This document shows, piece after piece, positions 32,253-38,362 of a stretch of DNA of 38,362 bases. The stretch's first letter is position 1. Every line of letters starts with the position of its first letter. Location of the stretch: positions 1 through 38,362 of the forward strand of contig NZ_JADWOX010000030.1 of assembly GCF_016135805.1 (NCBI RefSeq). Direction: 5' to 3'. This DNA is from Caulobacter hibisci (GTDB lineage: Bacteria > Pseudomonadota > Alphaproteobacteria > Caulobacterales > Caulobacteraceae). A model generated the notes under the pieces. The model was given only the letters and a program-made list of their open reading frames with translations. It made no database searches and was not told the DNA's origin. Made by a program: the position numbers and the translations under genes.

Positions 32253-32824
32253 TCGGGCGCGACTTCTCCCACGACGACGAGCTGCGCGCGACCAAGGTCC
32301 ATGTGACCCAGGGCGAGAGCCATGTCTCCACCGACCCGAACGTGGTGATGACCACGGTGCTGGGCTCATGCATCGCGGCCTGCATCCGCGATCCGCAGGC
32401 CGGCATCGGCGGCATGAACCACTTCCTGCTGCCTGACGCCGGAGAAGGCCGCAGCAGCAGCGGCGGCGACGCGGTGCGCTATGGCGCCTACGCCATGGAA
32501 TTGCTGATCAACGGCCTGCTGAAGAAGGGCGCCCGCCGCGAGCGGCTGGAAGCCAAGATCTTCGGCGGCGGCAAGCTGTTCGACAGCCTGTCGGACGTCG
32601 GCGCCAGCAACGCCGCCTTCGCCGAGCGTTTCCTGCGCGACGAAGGCATTCCGATCGTGTCGTCGAGCGTCGGCGGCGTTTCGGCCCGCCGCGTCGAGTT
32701 CTGGCCGGTCACGGGCCGGGTGCGCCAGCGCCTGGTGGCCGTCGACAACGCGCCGCAGGAAGTGCGCCGTCCCGCCCCGACGCCCGCACCCGCCTCCTCT
32801 TTCGGCGATCTGGAGCTGTTCTGA
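32249..32824 (+). CDS. cheD: Chemoreceptor glutamine deamidase CheD
   Basis: The 191-residue protein has the CheD core with the catalytic Cys41 (TVLGSCIAAC) and His58 (GGMNHFLLPD), plus the conserved FGGGKLFDSL segment. It deamidates receptor glutamines. After the core a Pro/Ala-rich tether ends in GDLELF, an acidic-aromatic C-terminus not needed for deamidation and similar to the end of CheU. In other bacteria CheD is regulated by CheC, which is absent here. Confidence 0.92.
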   Translation: MIGRDFSHDDELRATKVHVTQGESHVSTDPNVVMTTVLGSCIAACIRDPQAGIGGMNHFLLPDAGEGRSSSGGDAVRYGAYAMELLINGLLKKGARRERLEAKIFGGGKLFDSLSDVGASNAAFAERFLRDEGIPIVSSSVGGVSARRVEFWPVTGRVRQRLVAVDNAPQEVRRPAPTPAPASSFGDLELF

Positions 32825-32829
32825 TCCGC

Positions 32830-33219
32830 ATGACCGCCTCGCCCCAAGCCGCATCGACCTTGCTCGTCTCGCCGGAACACCAGTTGCCGGTGGGCGAGCT
32901 GTCGCGCCGGCTGGCGGCGGAGCTGGCGGCCGCCGCCACCATCTGCCGCGATTGCGAGCACGTGGCCGGCGAGTTGGCCAGCGGCGGCGCCGCGCTCGAA
33001 AACATCACCCGGCTGCAGGCTTTGGACGAACTGAGCCAGCGGCTGCACGGCCTGTCGGACGTGCTGGCCCGCATCAGCCAGCATGCCTCGGGCGAATGGA
33101 GCCTGGCCGTCGAGCCCCTGCTCGCGGGCCTGGGCCTGGCCGACCTGGTGGGCCGCCTGCGGTCTGACGAAGATCACGCGGGTTGGGGCGCCGAGGCCGG
33201 CGAACTCGACTTCTTCTGA
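32830..33219 (+). CDS. cheU: CheU-like che operon protein of unknown function
   Basis: The 129-residue protein has no recognisable catalytic motif. Residues about 20-105 look mainly helical (ELSRRLAAELAAAATICRDC, LQALDELSQRLHGLSDVLAR), and the end is AGELDFF. The name is taken from its position between cheD and the third cheY, where C. crescentus has CheU. The helical body with an acidic-aromatic tail is reminiscent of CheZ, but the Asp/Gln catalytic pattern of CheZ is not evident. It begins five bases after cheD. Confidence 0.6.
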   Translation: MTASPQAASTLLVSPEHQLPVGELSRRLAAELAAAATICRDCEHVAGELASGGAALENITRLQALDELSQRLHGLSDVLARISQHASGEWSLAVEPLLAGLGLADLVGRLRSDEDHAGWGAEAGELDFF

Positions 33220-33226
33220 GGTCTCG

Positions 33227-33829
33227 ATGCCCGAGCCGCTCAACTCATCGACGCGGATCAATCTCGAGCGCGCCACCGTGCTGGTGCTCGACGACAATGG
33301 TCCCTCGCTCGACATCCTGTCGGGCGTCGTGTCCGGCTTCGGCGTCCGGACGCTGCATCGCGCCGAGTCCGTCAAGGACGCCCAGGCGCTGATCAAGATC
33401 CACACCTTCGACCTGATCATCAGCGACGTGCAGATGCCCGAGGTCGACGGCTACGAGTTCATCCAGTGGCTGCGCCGCGAGGGCCCCGAGACCAACCGCT
33501 ACGTGCCGGTGATCCTGGTGACGGGCCACACCCGCACCGCCCAGGTGTTCAAGAACCGCGACGCCGGCTCGAATTTCACCGTCGCCAAGCCGATCACCCC
33601 CAAGGTGCTGCTGGAGCGGATCTTCTGGGTGGCGCGCGAGGAACGGGCCTTCATCGAGTGCGACACCTATGTCGGGCCCGATCGCCGGTTTAAACATGAA
33701 GGGCCGCCCGTGGGCACGGACGGCCGACGCAAGGACGACCTGCAGGGGGATGTGGGGGACGCTCAGGAGCCGAACATGTCCCAGGACGAGATCAACAGCC
33801 TGATGAAGATCGCGAAGGTGCAGATATGA
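33227..33829 (+). CDS. CheY-like response regulator (third) with FliM-like C-terminal peptide
   Basis: The ATG at 33227 gives 200 residues; the longer open frame reads through cheU out of frame. The receiver (about 15-135) has Asp22/Asp23, phospho-acceptor Asp67 (IISDVQMPEVDG), Thr99 and Lys121 (VAKPIT). A long extension follows: VGPDRRFKHEGPPVGTDGRR (139-158), common in alphaproteobacterial regulators, then an acidic linker, then MSQDEINSLMK (184-194). That last segment closely resembles the LSQAEIDALL peptide at the N-terminus of FliM, the CheY-binding site of the flagellar switch. This protein is CheYIII by position. It may also be one of the c-di-GMP-responsive Cle-type CheY proteins known in Caulobacter, which is uncertain. 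Confidence 0.85.
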   Translation: MPEPLNSSTRINLERATVLVLDDNGPSLDILSGVVSGFGVRTLHRAESVKDAQALIKIHTFDLIISDVQMPEVDGYEFIQWLRREGPETNRYVPVILVTGHTRTAQVFKNRDAGSNFTVAKPITPKVLLERIFWVAREERAFIECDTYVGPDRRFKHEGPPVGTDGRRKDDLQGDVGDAQEPNMSQDEINSLMKIAKVQI

Positions 33830-34281
33830 CCGTTCGCAAGTTCAGGCCGCCCAATCGCCTGGCCGCCATGATCAAGGACCGCGGCGGCATCCTGGCCAAG
33901 GACGCCATCGCCGCCGCCGAGGCCAATGTCGAGACCCTGCGTGACAGCTCCCTGGCCGCCCTCGACGAGGCCCTCGAGGGCATCGAGGCGCGCTTCGGCG
34001 CGACCGCGCCCGGCCGCGCGGGCGAGGATTTCGAGACGCTCTACACCATGACCCTGAAGATCATCGACGTGGCCGGCTTCGCCGCCGACGCCGGGGTCGA
34101 CGAGGCGGCGGTGTCGCTCTGCGCCCTGGTGGACGGCTGCGCCGACGCCGGCGTCTGGCGCTGGGACGCGGTCGATGTCCACCTGTCCGCCCTGCGCCTG
34201 CTGCGCAACGTGGGCGCGAGCCTGCCGGCCGACCAGCGCCGCGGCATGCTCGACGGCCTGCACAAGGTCGCTCAGCGCTAG
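33826..34281 (+). CDS. cheE: CheE-like che operon protein
   Basis: The 151-residue protein has no known catalytic motif. It starts with a basic segment (MTVRKFRPPNRLAAMIKDRG) and continues with helices, including LAALDEALEGIEARFG and LHLSALRLLRN-like amphipathic stretches. The name rests on its place as the last gene of the che operon, as for CheE in C. crescentus. It overlaps the third cheY by four bases (ATGA), so its amount is tied to that regulator; a direct partnership is plausible. Confidence 0.65.
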   Translation: MTVRKFRPPNRLAAMIKDRGGILAKDAIAAAEANVETLRDSSLAALDEALEGIEARFGATAPGRAGEDFETLYTMTLKIIDVAGFAADAGVDEAAVSLCALVDGCADAGVWRWDAVDVHLSALRLLRNVGASLPADQRRGMLDGLHKVAQR

Positions 34282-34291
34282 ATCGGGGCTT

Positions 34292-34309
34292 CGATCAGGC
34301 GCCTGATCG
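34292..34309. other. 18-bp perfect palindrome after the che operon
   Basis: CGATCAGGC and GCCTGATCG (34292-34309) are perfect inverted halves ten bases after the cheE stop, with no T-run. Further on, CAAGTC-GA-GACTTG (34325-34338) and TCGGCGC-N7-GCGCCGA (34346-34366) are additional dyads. They may end the che transcript with Rho or be operators. Confidence 0.45.
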
Positions 34310-34376
34310 CCCTTCGTCGCACCACAAGTCGAGACTTGCGTAGCGTCGGCGCCACGTTTGCGCCGATGAATGCAAC

Positions 34377-34474
34377 TGTTACCGGTCCCACCGCTTGATG
34401 CGCCTCCCGGTGTTTGTTACGCGTTAATTGCTACCGGTGTCAGGTCGTAGCGACCGAGAATGACACCGGTTTCC
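34377..34474 (+). promoter_or_regulatory. Three ACCGGT-centred operators upstream of the TonB receptor
   Basis: Sites at 34377-34390 (TGTTACCGGTCCCA), 34429-34442 (TGCTACCGGTGTCA) and 34461-34474 (TGACACCGGTTTCC) share a palindromic core; the right half of the second and the left half of the third define TGACACCGGTGTCA. The CG-centred form fits LacI-family sugar repressors. Centres are 52 and 32 bp apart, near five and three helical turns. A NagR-type regulator is the natural candidate given nagA downstream. Confidence 0.65.
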
Positions 34475-34522
34475 AAAATGATGGCCTCCAGGGCCGCGCC
34501 GTAACAAATGGGAGGAGGACAG

Positions 34523-37384
34523 ATGTCCCACGGACAGGACTCGCGCTTGCGCGCTCTCAAGATCGGGGTCTCGGCCGGCGCCGTCGCGATGGCCCTCGCG
34601 GCCGCCGGCGCGGCCATGGCGCAGGACGCCGCCGTCACCACCGAAAATTCCGAGGTCGAGGCGGTGGTCGTCACCGGCTTCCGCAACAGCCTGGCCAAGG
34701 CGCTGAACGTCAAGCGCGAGGAAGCGGCCGCCACCGACTCGATTCTCGCCGAGGACATCGGCAAGTTCCCCGACCTCAACCTCTCCGAATCGATCCAGCG
34801 CATCCCGGGCGTGGCCCTGGCCCGCGACGGCGGCGAAGGCCGTCAGATCTCGGTGCGCGGCCTGGGTCCGCAGTTCACCCGCGTGCGCATCAACGGCATG
34901 GAAGCCCTGACCACGGCCGGCGGCGCCGACGCCTCGGGCGGCACCAACCGGGGTCGCTCGTTCGACTTCAACATCTTCGCCTCGGACCTGTTCAACGCCA
35001 TCACCGTGCGCAAGACGGCCGAGGCTTCGACCGAGGAAGGCTCGCTGGGCGCGACGGTCGACCTGCGCACCGCGCGGCCGTTCGACTACAACGGCTTCGC
35101 CATGTCGGCCTCGCTGCAGGGCAGCTATAACGACCTGTCCGAGAAGGCGACGCCGCGCGGCGCCTTCATGGTCTCCAACACCTGGCAGGACGGCCGGTTC
35201 GGGGCGCTGTTCTCGATCGCCTACACCAAGCGCAAGATCCTCGAAGAGGGCAACAGCACGGTGCGCTGGGCCACCGGCAACGCCTTCTCGCCGGGCTTCG
35301 ACGCCTTGCCGCAGACCAGCGGCGCAAATATCGGCACGCCGGGCCTGGTCAACCCCTCGGCCCAAGCTGTCGCCGACAACGCCGCCTTCCATCCGCGCTT
35401 CCCGCGCCTCGACCGCTTCGAGAGCGACCAGGAACGCCTGGGCGCCACCCTGGCCCTGCAGTTCCAGCCGTTCGAAGGCACGACCCTGTCGTTCGACGCC
35501 CTCTATGCCGACTTCAAGGGCACGCGCCAGGAAACCTATCTGGAGGCCCCGTCCTTCAGCACCGGCGGCGCCTGCACCGCCGCCAACGCGGCCAACAGCT
35601 GCGGCATCGCCGACACCAACGTCGTCTCGCGGACGATCGAGAACGGCGTGATGGTCAAGGGCGTGTTCGACGACGTCGACCTGGCCGTCGAGAACCGCTT
35701 CGACAAGCTCGACACCAAGTTCACGCAGTTCTCGCTGACCGGCGACCACCAGATCAACGACAGCCTGACGATCCACGGCTTCGTGGGTCACTCCAAGTCG
35801 GATCACCAGAATCCGATCCAGACGACGCTGCGCTTCGACTACTTCAACGTCGACGGCTACAGCTACGACTACACCGACAGCCGCAACCCGAAGTTCGGCT
35901 ACGGCAACGCCGCCCTGACCGATCCGACCAAGTGGAAGCTGACCCAGATCCGCCTGCGCCCGCAGTCGGCGGTCAACACCTACGACACGGCCCAGGCCTG
36001 GGCGGAGTACAAGCTCAACGACGCCCTCAGCTTCAGCGGCGGCCTGAACTTCAAGCAGTACGACTTCGAGACCACCGAGATGCGCCGCACGGTGGGCACC
36101 ACGACCAACCAGGAAACGGTGATCCCGACGGCGATCGCGGCGCTGTCCCTGGCCAGCTTCAGTCGCCTGGCCAGCTTCGACGGCGTCCAGACGGTGATCC
36201 CGGACCTGGCCAAGGCCGCCAGCGTGTTGAGCCTCTATGATCCCACCGCCTATGGCGGCGCCTTCAAGCTCGGCAGCGAACCGGCCCTGGGCAACAACCG
36301 CACCGTCTCCGAAGAGGACCGCGGCGCCTATCTGCAAGGCGACCTGCGCACCGAGATCGGCGGCGTCGGCGTGCGCGGCAATCTTGGCGTCCGCTACGTG
36401 AAGACCAAGCAGTACGCCACGGGCTACACCTATGTCGGCGGATCACCGGTGGCGATCTCGGCCGGCCGCGAATACAGCGACACCCTGCCGGCCCTGAACC
36501 TGGTGGTCGAGCCGACCGATAACTTCCTGATCCGCTTCGGCGCGGCCAAGGTGATGTCGCGTCCGGATCTCGGCAGCCTGACCCCGGGCTCGACGGTCAG
36601 CGTCTCGGGCACCGCCCGCAGCGTCACCGCCGGCAATCCGAATCTCGATCCGTTCCGCGCCAAGACCTACGACGTCGCTTTCGAATGGTACTTCCAGAGC
36701 CAGGCCCTGCTGTCGCTGGCCCTGTTCCAGAAGGATATCGGCAGCCTGGTGCAGACGGTCACCACCTCGACCACCTTCACCGGCAATCCGTTCGGCATTC
36801 CCGACAGCGTGGCCATCGCCGCCTGCGGCGCGACCACCGGCTGCAGCCCCTCGGCGCTGTGGAACTTCTCCACGCCCAAGAATACCGACGGCGGCAAGGT
36901 CAAGGGCTTCGAGGTCAATTACCAGCAGCCGTTCAAGTTCCTGCCCGGTCCGCTGGCCAACACCGGCGTCCTGCTGAACTACACCTACGTCAAATCGGAC
37001 GTGAAGTACGTCAATGCGAGCGGCGCGGTGGTGGCCACCGGCGACCTGACCGGCCTGTCGCGCAACGGTTACAACGCCACCCTCTACTACGAGGACGCCA
37101 AGTTCAGCGCCCGCGTCTCGGCCTCGTACCGCGACAAGTACCTGACCCGCGTCCTGGGCCAGGAGAACACCGCGGCCGCGCCGGTGCTTTATGACGGCAC
37201 CAACGAGACCTTCAACGTCGACGCCTCGGTGCAGTACACCCTGAACGACCAGTTCAAGATCACCCTGGAAGGGGTGAACCTGACCGACGAGTATCAGGAC
37301 CAGTTCAGCGGCGAGCAGAACATGCCGGTGGTCTATCACCACACCGGCCGCGAGGTTCTGGTGGGCCTGCGCTACAAGTTCTAG
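34523..37384 (+). CDS. TonB-dependent receptor, probably sugar (chitin/GlcNAc) type
   Basis: The ATG at 34523 is used because GGGAGGAGG lies just upstream; an ATG at 34508 precedes that ribosome binding site. The 953-residue protein has a signal peptide (1-33, cleavage after AMA), a TonB box (EVEAVVVTG, about 44-52), a plug domain (FRNSLAKALNVKREEAAATD, then IPGVALARDGGEGRQISVRG) and a large barrel ending EVLVGLRYKF with a terminal Phe. The FRNSLAKAL opening is the Caulobacter/Xanthomonas carbohydrate receptor type. Convergent nagA suggests N-acetylglucosamine or chito-oligosaccharide uptake; substrate is inference. Confidence 0.88.
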   Translation: MSHGQDSRLRALKIGVSAGAVAMALAAAGAAMAQDAAVTTENSEVEAVVVTGFRNSLAKALNVKREEAAATDSILAEDIGKFPDLNLSESIQRIPGVALARDGGEGRQISVRGLGPQFTRVRINGMEALTTAGGADASGGTNRGRSFDFNIFASDLFNAITVRKTAEASTEEGSLGATVDLRTARPFDYNGFAMSASLQGSYNDLSEKATPRGAFMVSNTWQDGRFGALFSIAYTKRKILEEGNSTVRWATGNAFSPGFDALPQTSGANIGTPGLVNPSAQAVADNAAFHPRFPRLDRFESDQERLGATLALQFQPFEGTTLSFDALYADFKGTRQETYLEAPSFSTGGACTAANAANSCGIADTNVVSRTIENGVMVKGVFDDVDLAVENRFDKLDTKFTQFSLTGDHQINDSLTIHGFVGHSKSDHQNPIQTTLRFDYFNVDGYSYDYTDSRNPKFGYGNAALTDPTKWKLTQIRLRPQSAVNTYDTAQAWAEYKLNDALSFSGGLNFKQYDFETTEMRRTVGTTTNQETVIPTAIAALSLASFSRLASFDGVQTVIPDLAKAASVLSLYDPTAYGGAFKLGSEPALGNNRTVSEEDRGAYLQGDLRTEIGGVGVRGNLGVRYVKTKQYATGYTYVGGSPVAISAGREYSDTLPALNLVVEPTDNFLIRFGAAKVMSRPDLGSLTPGSTVSVSGTARSVTAGNPNLDPFRAKTYDVAFEWYFQSQALLSLALFQKDIGSLVQTVTTSTTFTGNPFGIPDSVAIAACGATTGCSPSALWNFSTPKNTDGGKVKGFEVNYQQPFKFLPGPLANTGVLLNYTYVKSDVKYVNASGAVVATGDLTGLSRNGYNATLYYEDAKFSARVSASYRDKYLTRVLGQENTAAAPVLYDGTNETFNVDASVQYTLNDQFKITLEGVNLTDEYQDQFSGEQNMPVVYHHTGREVLVGLRYKF

Positions 37385-37427
37385 GGCGAACTTTGAGCGC
37401 CGCCCTTGGGGGAGGGCGGCAGGAAAG

Positions 37428-37460
37428 GGGCGCGGGCCGGGAGGCCGGCGCCCTTTTCTT
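37428..37460 (+). terminator. Terminator after the TonB-dependent receptor gene
   Basis: GGGCGC-G-GGCC (37428-37438) pairs with GGCC-G-GCGCCC (37443-37453) with one mismatch and a GGGA loop, followed by TTTTCTT. A weaker 7-bp hairpin (37399-37405 with 37414-37420) precedes it. It ends at the convergent nagA stop codon. Confidence 0.88.
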
Positions 37461-38362
37461 ATTCCCGCCCGTCGATCCAGGTGCGCACGACGTTGCGCTG
37501 GCCATCGAGCAGCACGAGGTCGGCGGCCTGGCCGGGGGCGATGGCGCCGCGCGTGGCCGAGAGGCCCAGGAAGGCGGCCGGCGCGGCCGAGGCGGTCATC
37601 ACCGCGTCCTCCAGCGACAGGCCCAGCATCTCCACCGCGTTGCGGACGGCGCCGATCATGTCGAGATCCGAGCCGGCCAGGGTGCCGCCGGGGCCGACGC
37701 AGACGCCGTCCTCGACGACGATTTCCTGGCCCTGCAGGACGAAGCGCTTGTCGCTCATGCCGACGGTCGGCATGGCGTCGGTGACCAGCATGAAGCGGTC
37801 CAGCGGCCGGGTGCGCAGGGCGATGCGCAGCGTGGCCGGATCGACGTGGCGGCCGTCGACGATGATGCCGCACCAGGCGCTCTGGTTCTCCAGCGCCGCG
37901 CCGACCGCGCCGGGGGCGCGGCTGGTCAGGGGCGACATGGCGTTGAAGAGGTGGGTGAAGCCGGTCAGGCCGGCGTCGAGGGCGGCGCTGACGGTCTCGT
38001 AAGCTGCGTTGGTGTGGCCGGCCGCGACCACGACCCCGGCCTTGGCCAGGCGGGCGATCATGTCGGGCGTGGTGGTTTCGGGCGCCAGGGTGACCAGGGC
38101 CTTGCCGCGCTTGAGCGACGACAGCAGGGCGATCGCCGCATCGTCCAGGACGCGGAACTTGCCGGCGTCGTGGATGCCCTTGCGCTGTTCGTTGAGGAAC
38201 GGGCCCTCGATGTGCACGCCCAGCACCCCGGGCACGCCCTGCTCGATGGCGTCTTCGGTCGCGCGCATGGCGGCATCGACGACCTCGAGGTCGTCGCTGA
38301 TCAGGGTCGGCAGGAAGCCGGTCGTGCCGTAGGGCCGGTGGGCGGCGCCGATGGCGGCTATC
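37459..38362 (-). CDS. nagA: N-acetylglucosamine-6-phosphate deacetylase NagA (5' end cut off)
   Basis: The reading frame runs off the right edge without a start; an internal ATG at 38268 is not the true start because coding continues upstream (HRPYGTTGFLPTLISDD). The visible 300 residues match NagA of the amidohydrolase family: HIEGPFLNEQRKGIHD, the metal/substrate residues in AGHTNAAYE and THLFNAMSPLTSR, DGRHVDP, and the catalytic Asp in LVTDAMPTVG. It deacetylates GlcNAc-6-phosphate in the cytoplasm, feeding amino sugar breakdown. It is convergent with the TonB-dependent receptor. Confidence 0.92.
   Translation of the reverse strand, partial: IAAIGAAHRPYGTTGFLPTLISDDLEVVDAAMRATEDAIEQGVPGVLGVHIEGPFLNEQRKGIHDAGKFRVLDDAAIALLSSLKRGKALVTLAPETTTPDMIARLAKAGVVVAAGHTNAAYETVSAALDAGLTGFTHLFNAMSPLTSRAPGAVGAALENQSAWCGIIVDGRHVDPATLRIALRTRPLDRFMLVTDAMPTVGMSDKRFVLQGQEIVVEDGVCVGPGGTLAGSDLDMIGAVRNAVEMLGLSLEDAVMTASAAPAAFLGLSATRGAIAPGQAADLVLLDGQRNVVRTWIDGRE

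Overview
The window is high-GC alphaproteobacterial chromosomal DNA. It most resembles Caulobacter or a close relative. The main reason is a complete che operon in the order known for the major C. crescentus cluster: soluble receptor nearby, McpA, STAS protein, CheY, CheA, CheW, CheR, CheB, CheY, CheD, CheU, CheY, CheE. It is followed by a TonB-dependent receptor and an N-acetylglucosamine-6-phosphate deacetylase gene. Species assignment is inference from gene order and protein style. No rRNA, tRNA, CRISPR, phage or transposase gene was recognised.

Layout. 1-203 is a low-complexity end that looks like an assembly edge. 204-4655 is on the minus strand: a double-hotdog thioesterase, the zinc regulator Zur, a 59-residue protein, a deoxyhypusine synthase-like enzyme and a group IV (alanine racemase fold) amino acid decarboxylase. 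The last two form a likely polyamine unit. 4896-10337 is on the plus strand and deals with phosphorus: a PhnCDE ABC transporter, then a phosphate-selective-type porin and the phosphate-binding protein PstS behind a tandem Pho-box array. 10506-21757 is mixed housekeeping: a CBS-domain membrane protein, a membrane-anchored retropepsin-like protease, a metallophosphoesterase/glycosyltransferase pair, TetR and Lrp regulators, a DUF6356 protein, an amino acid permease, a subtilisin-like lipoprotein with a barrel-like C-terminus, and an acyl-CoA dehydrogenase. 21878-34281 is chemotaxis: a globin-coupled soluble receptor, a small secreted TonB-C-like protein on the opposite strand, and a tightly overlapped twelve-gene che operon. 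34523-38362 holds the TonB-dependent receptor behind three ACCGGT-centred operators, and the 3' part of nagA on the minus strand.

How it works together. PhnCDE, the porin and PstS cover outer-membrane entry, periplasmic capture and inner-membrane uptake of phosphorus compounds. No C-P lyase genes and no pstCAB are present, so those functions must lie elsewhere. The che operon encodes sensing (haem-type and transmembrane receptors), the CheA/CheW kinase complex, adaptation (CheR, CheB, CheD) and three CheY-like outputs. The TonB receptor and NagA suggest scavenging of chitin-derived sugar.

Most interesting signals: the third CheY ends in a peptide resembling the CheY-binding N-terminus of FliM; CheD and CheU share a C-terminal acidic-aromatic signature; four Pho half-sites repeat every 11 bp; three sugar-operator-like palindromes sit about whole helical turns apart; and the docking-tail codons of McpA also serve as the ribosome binding site of the next gene.
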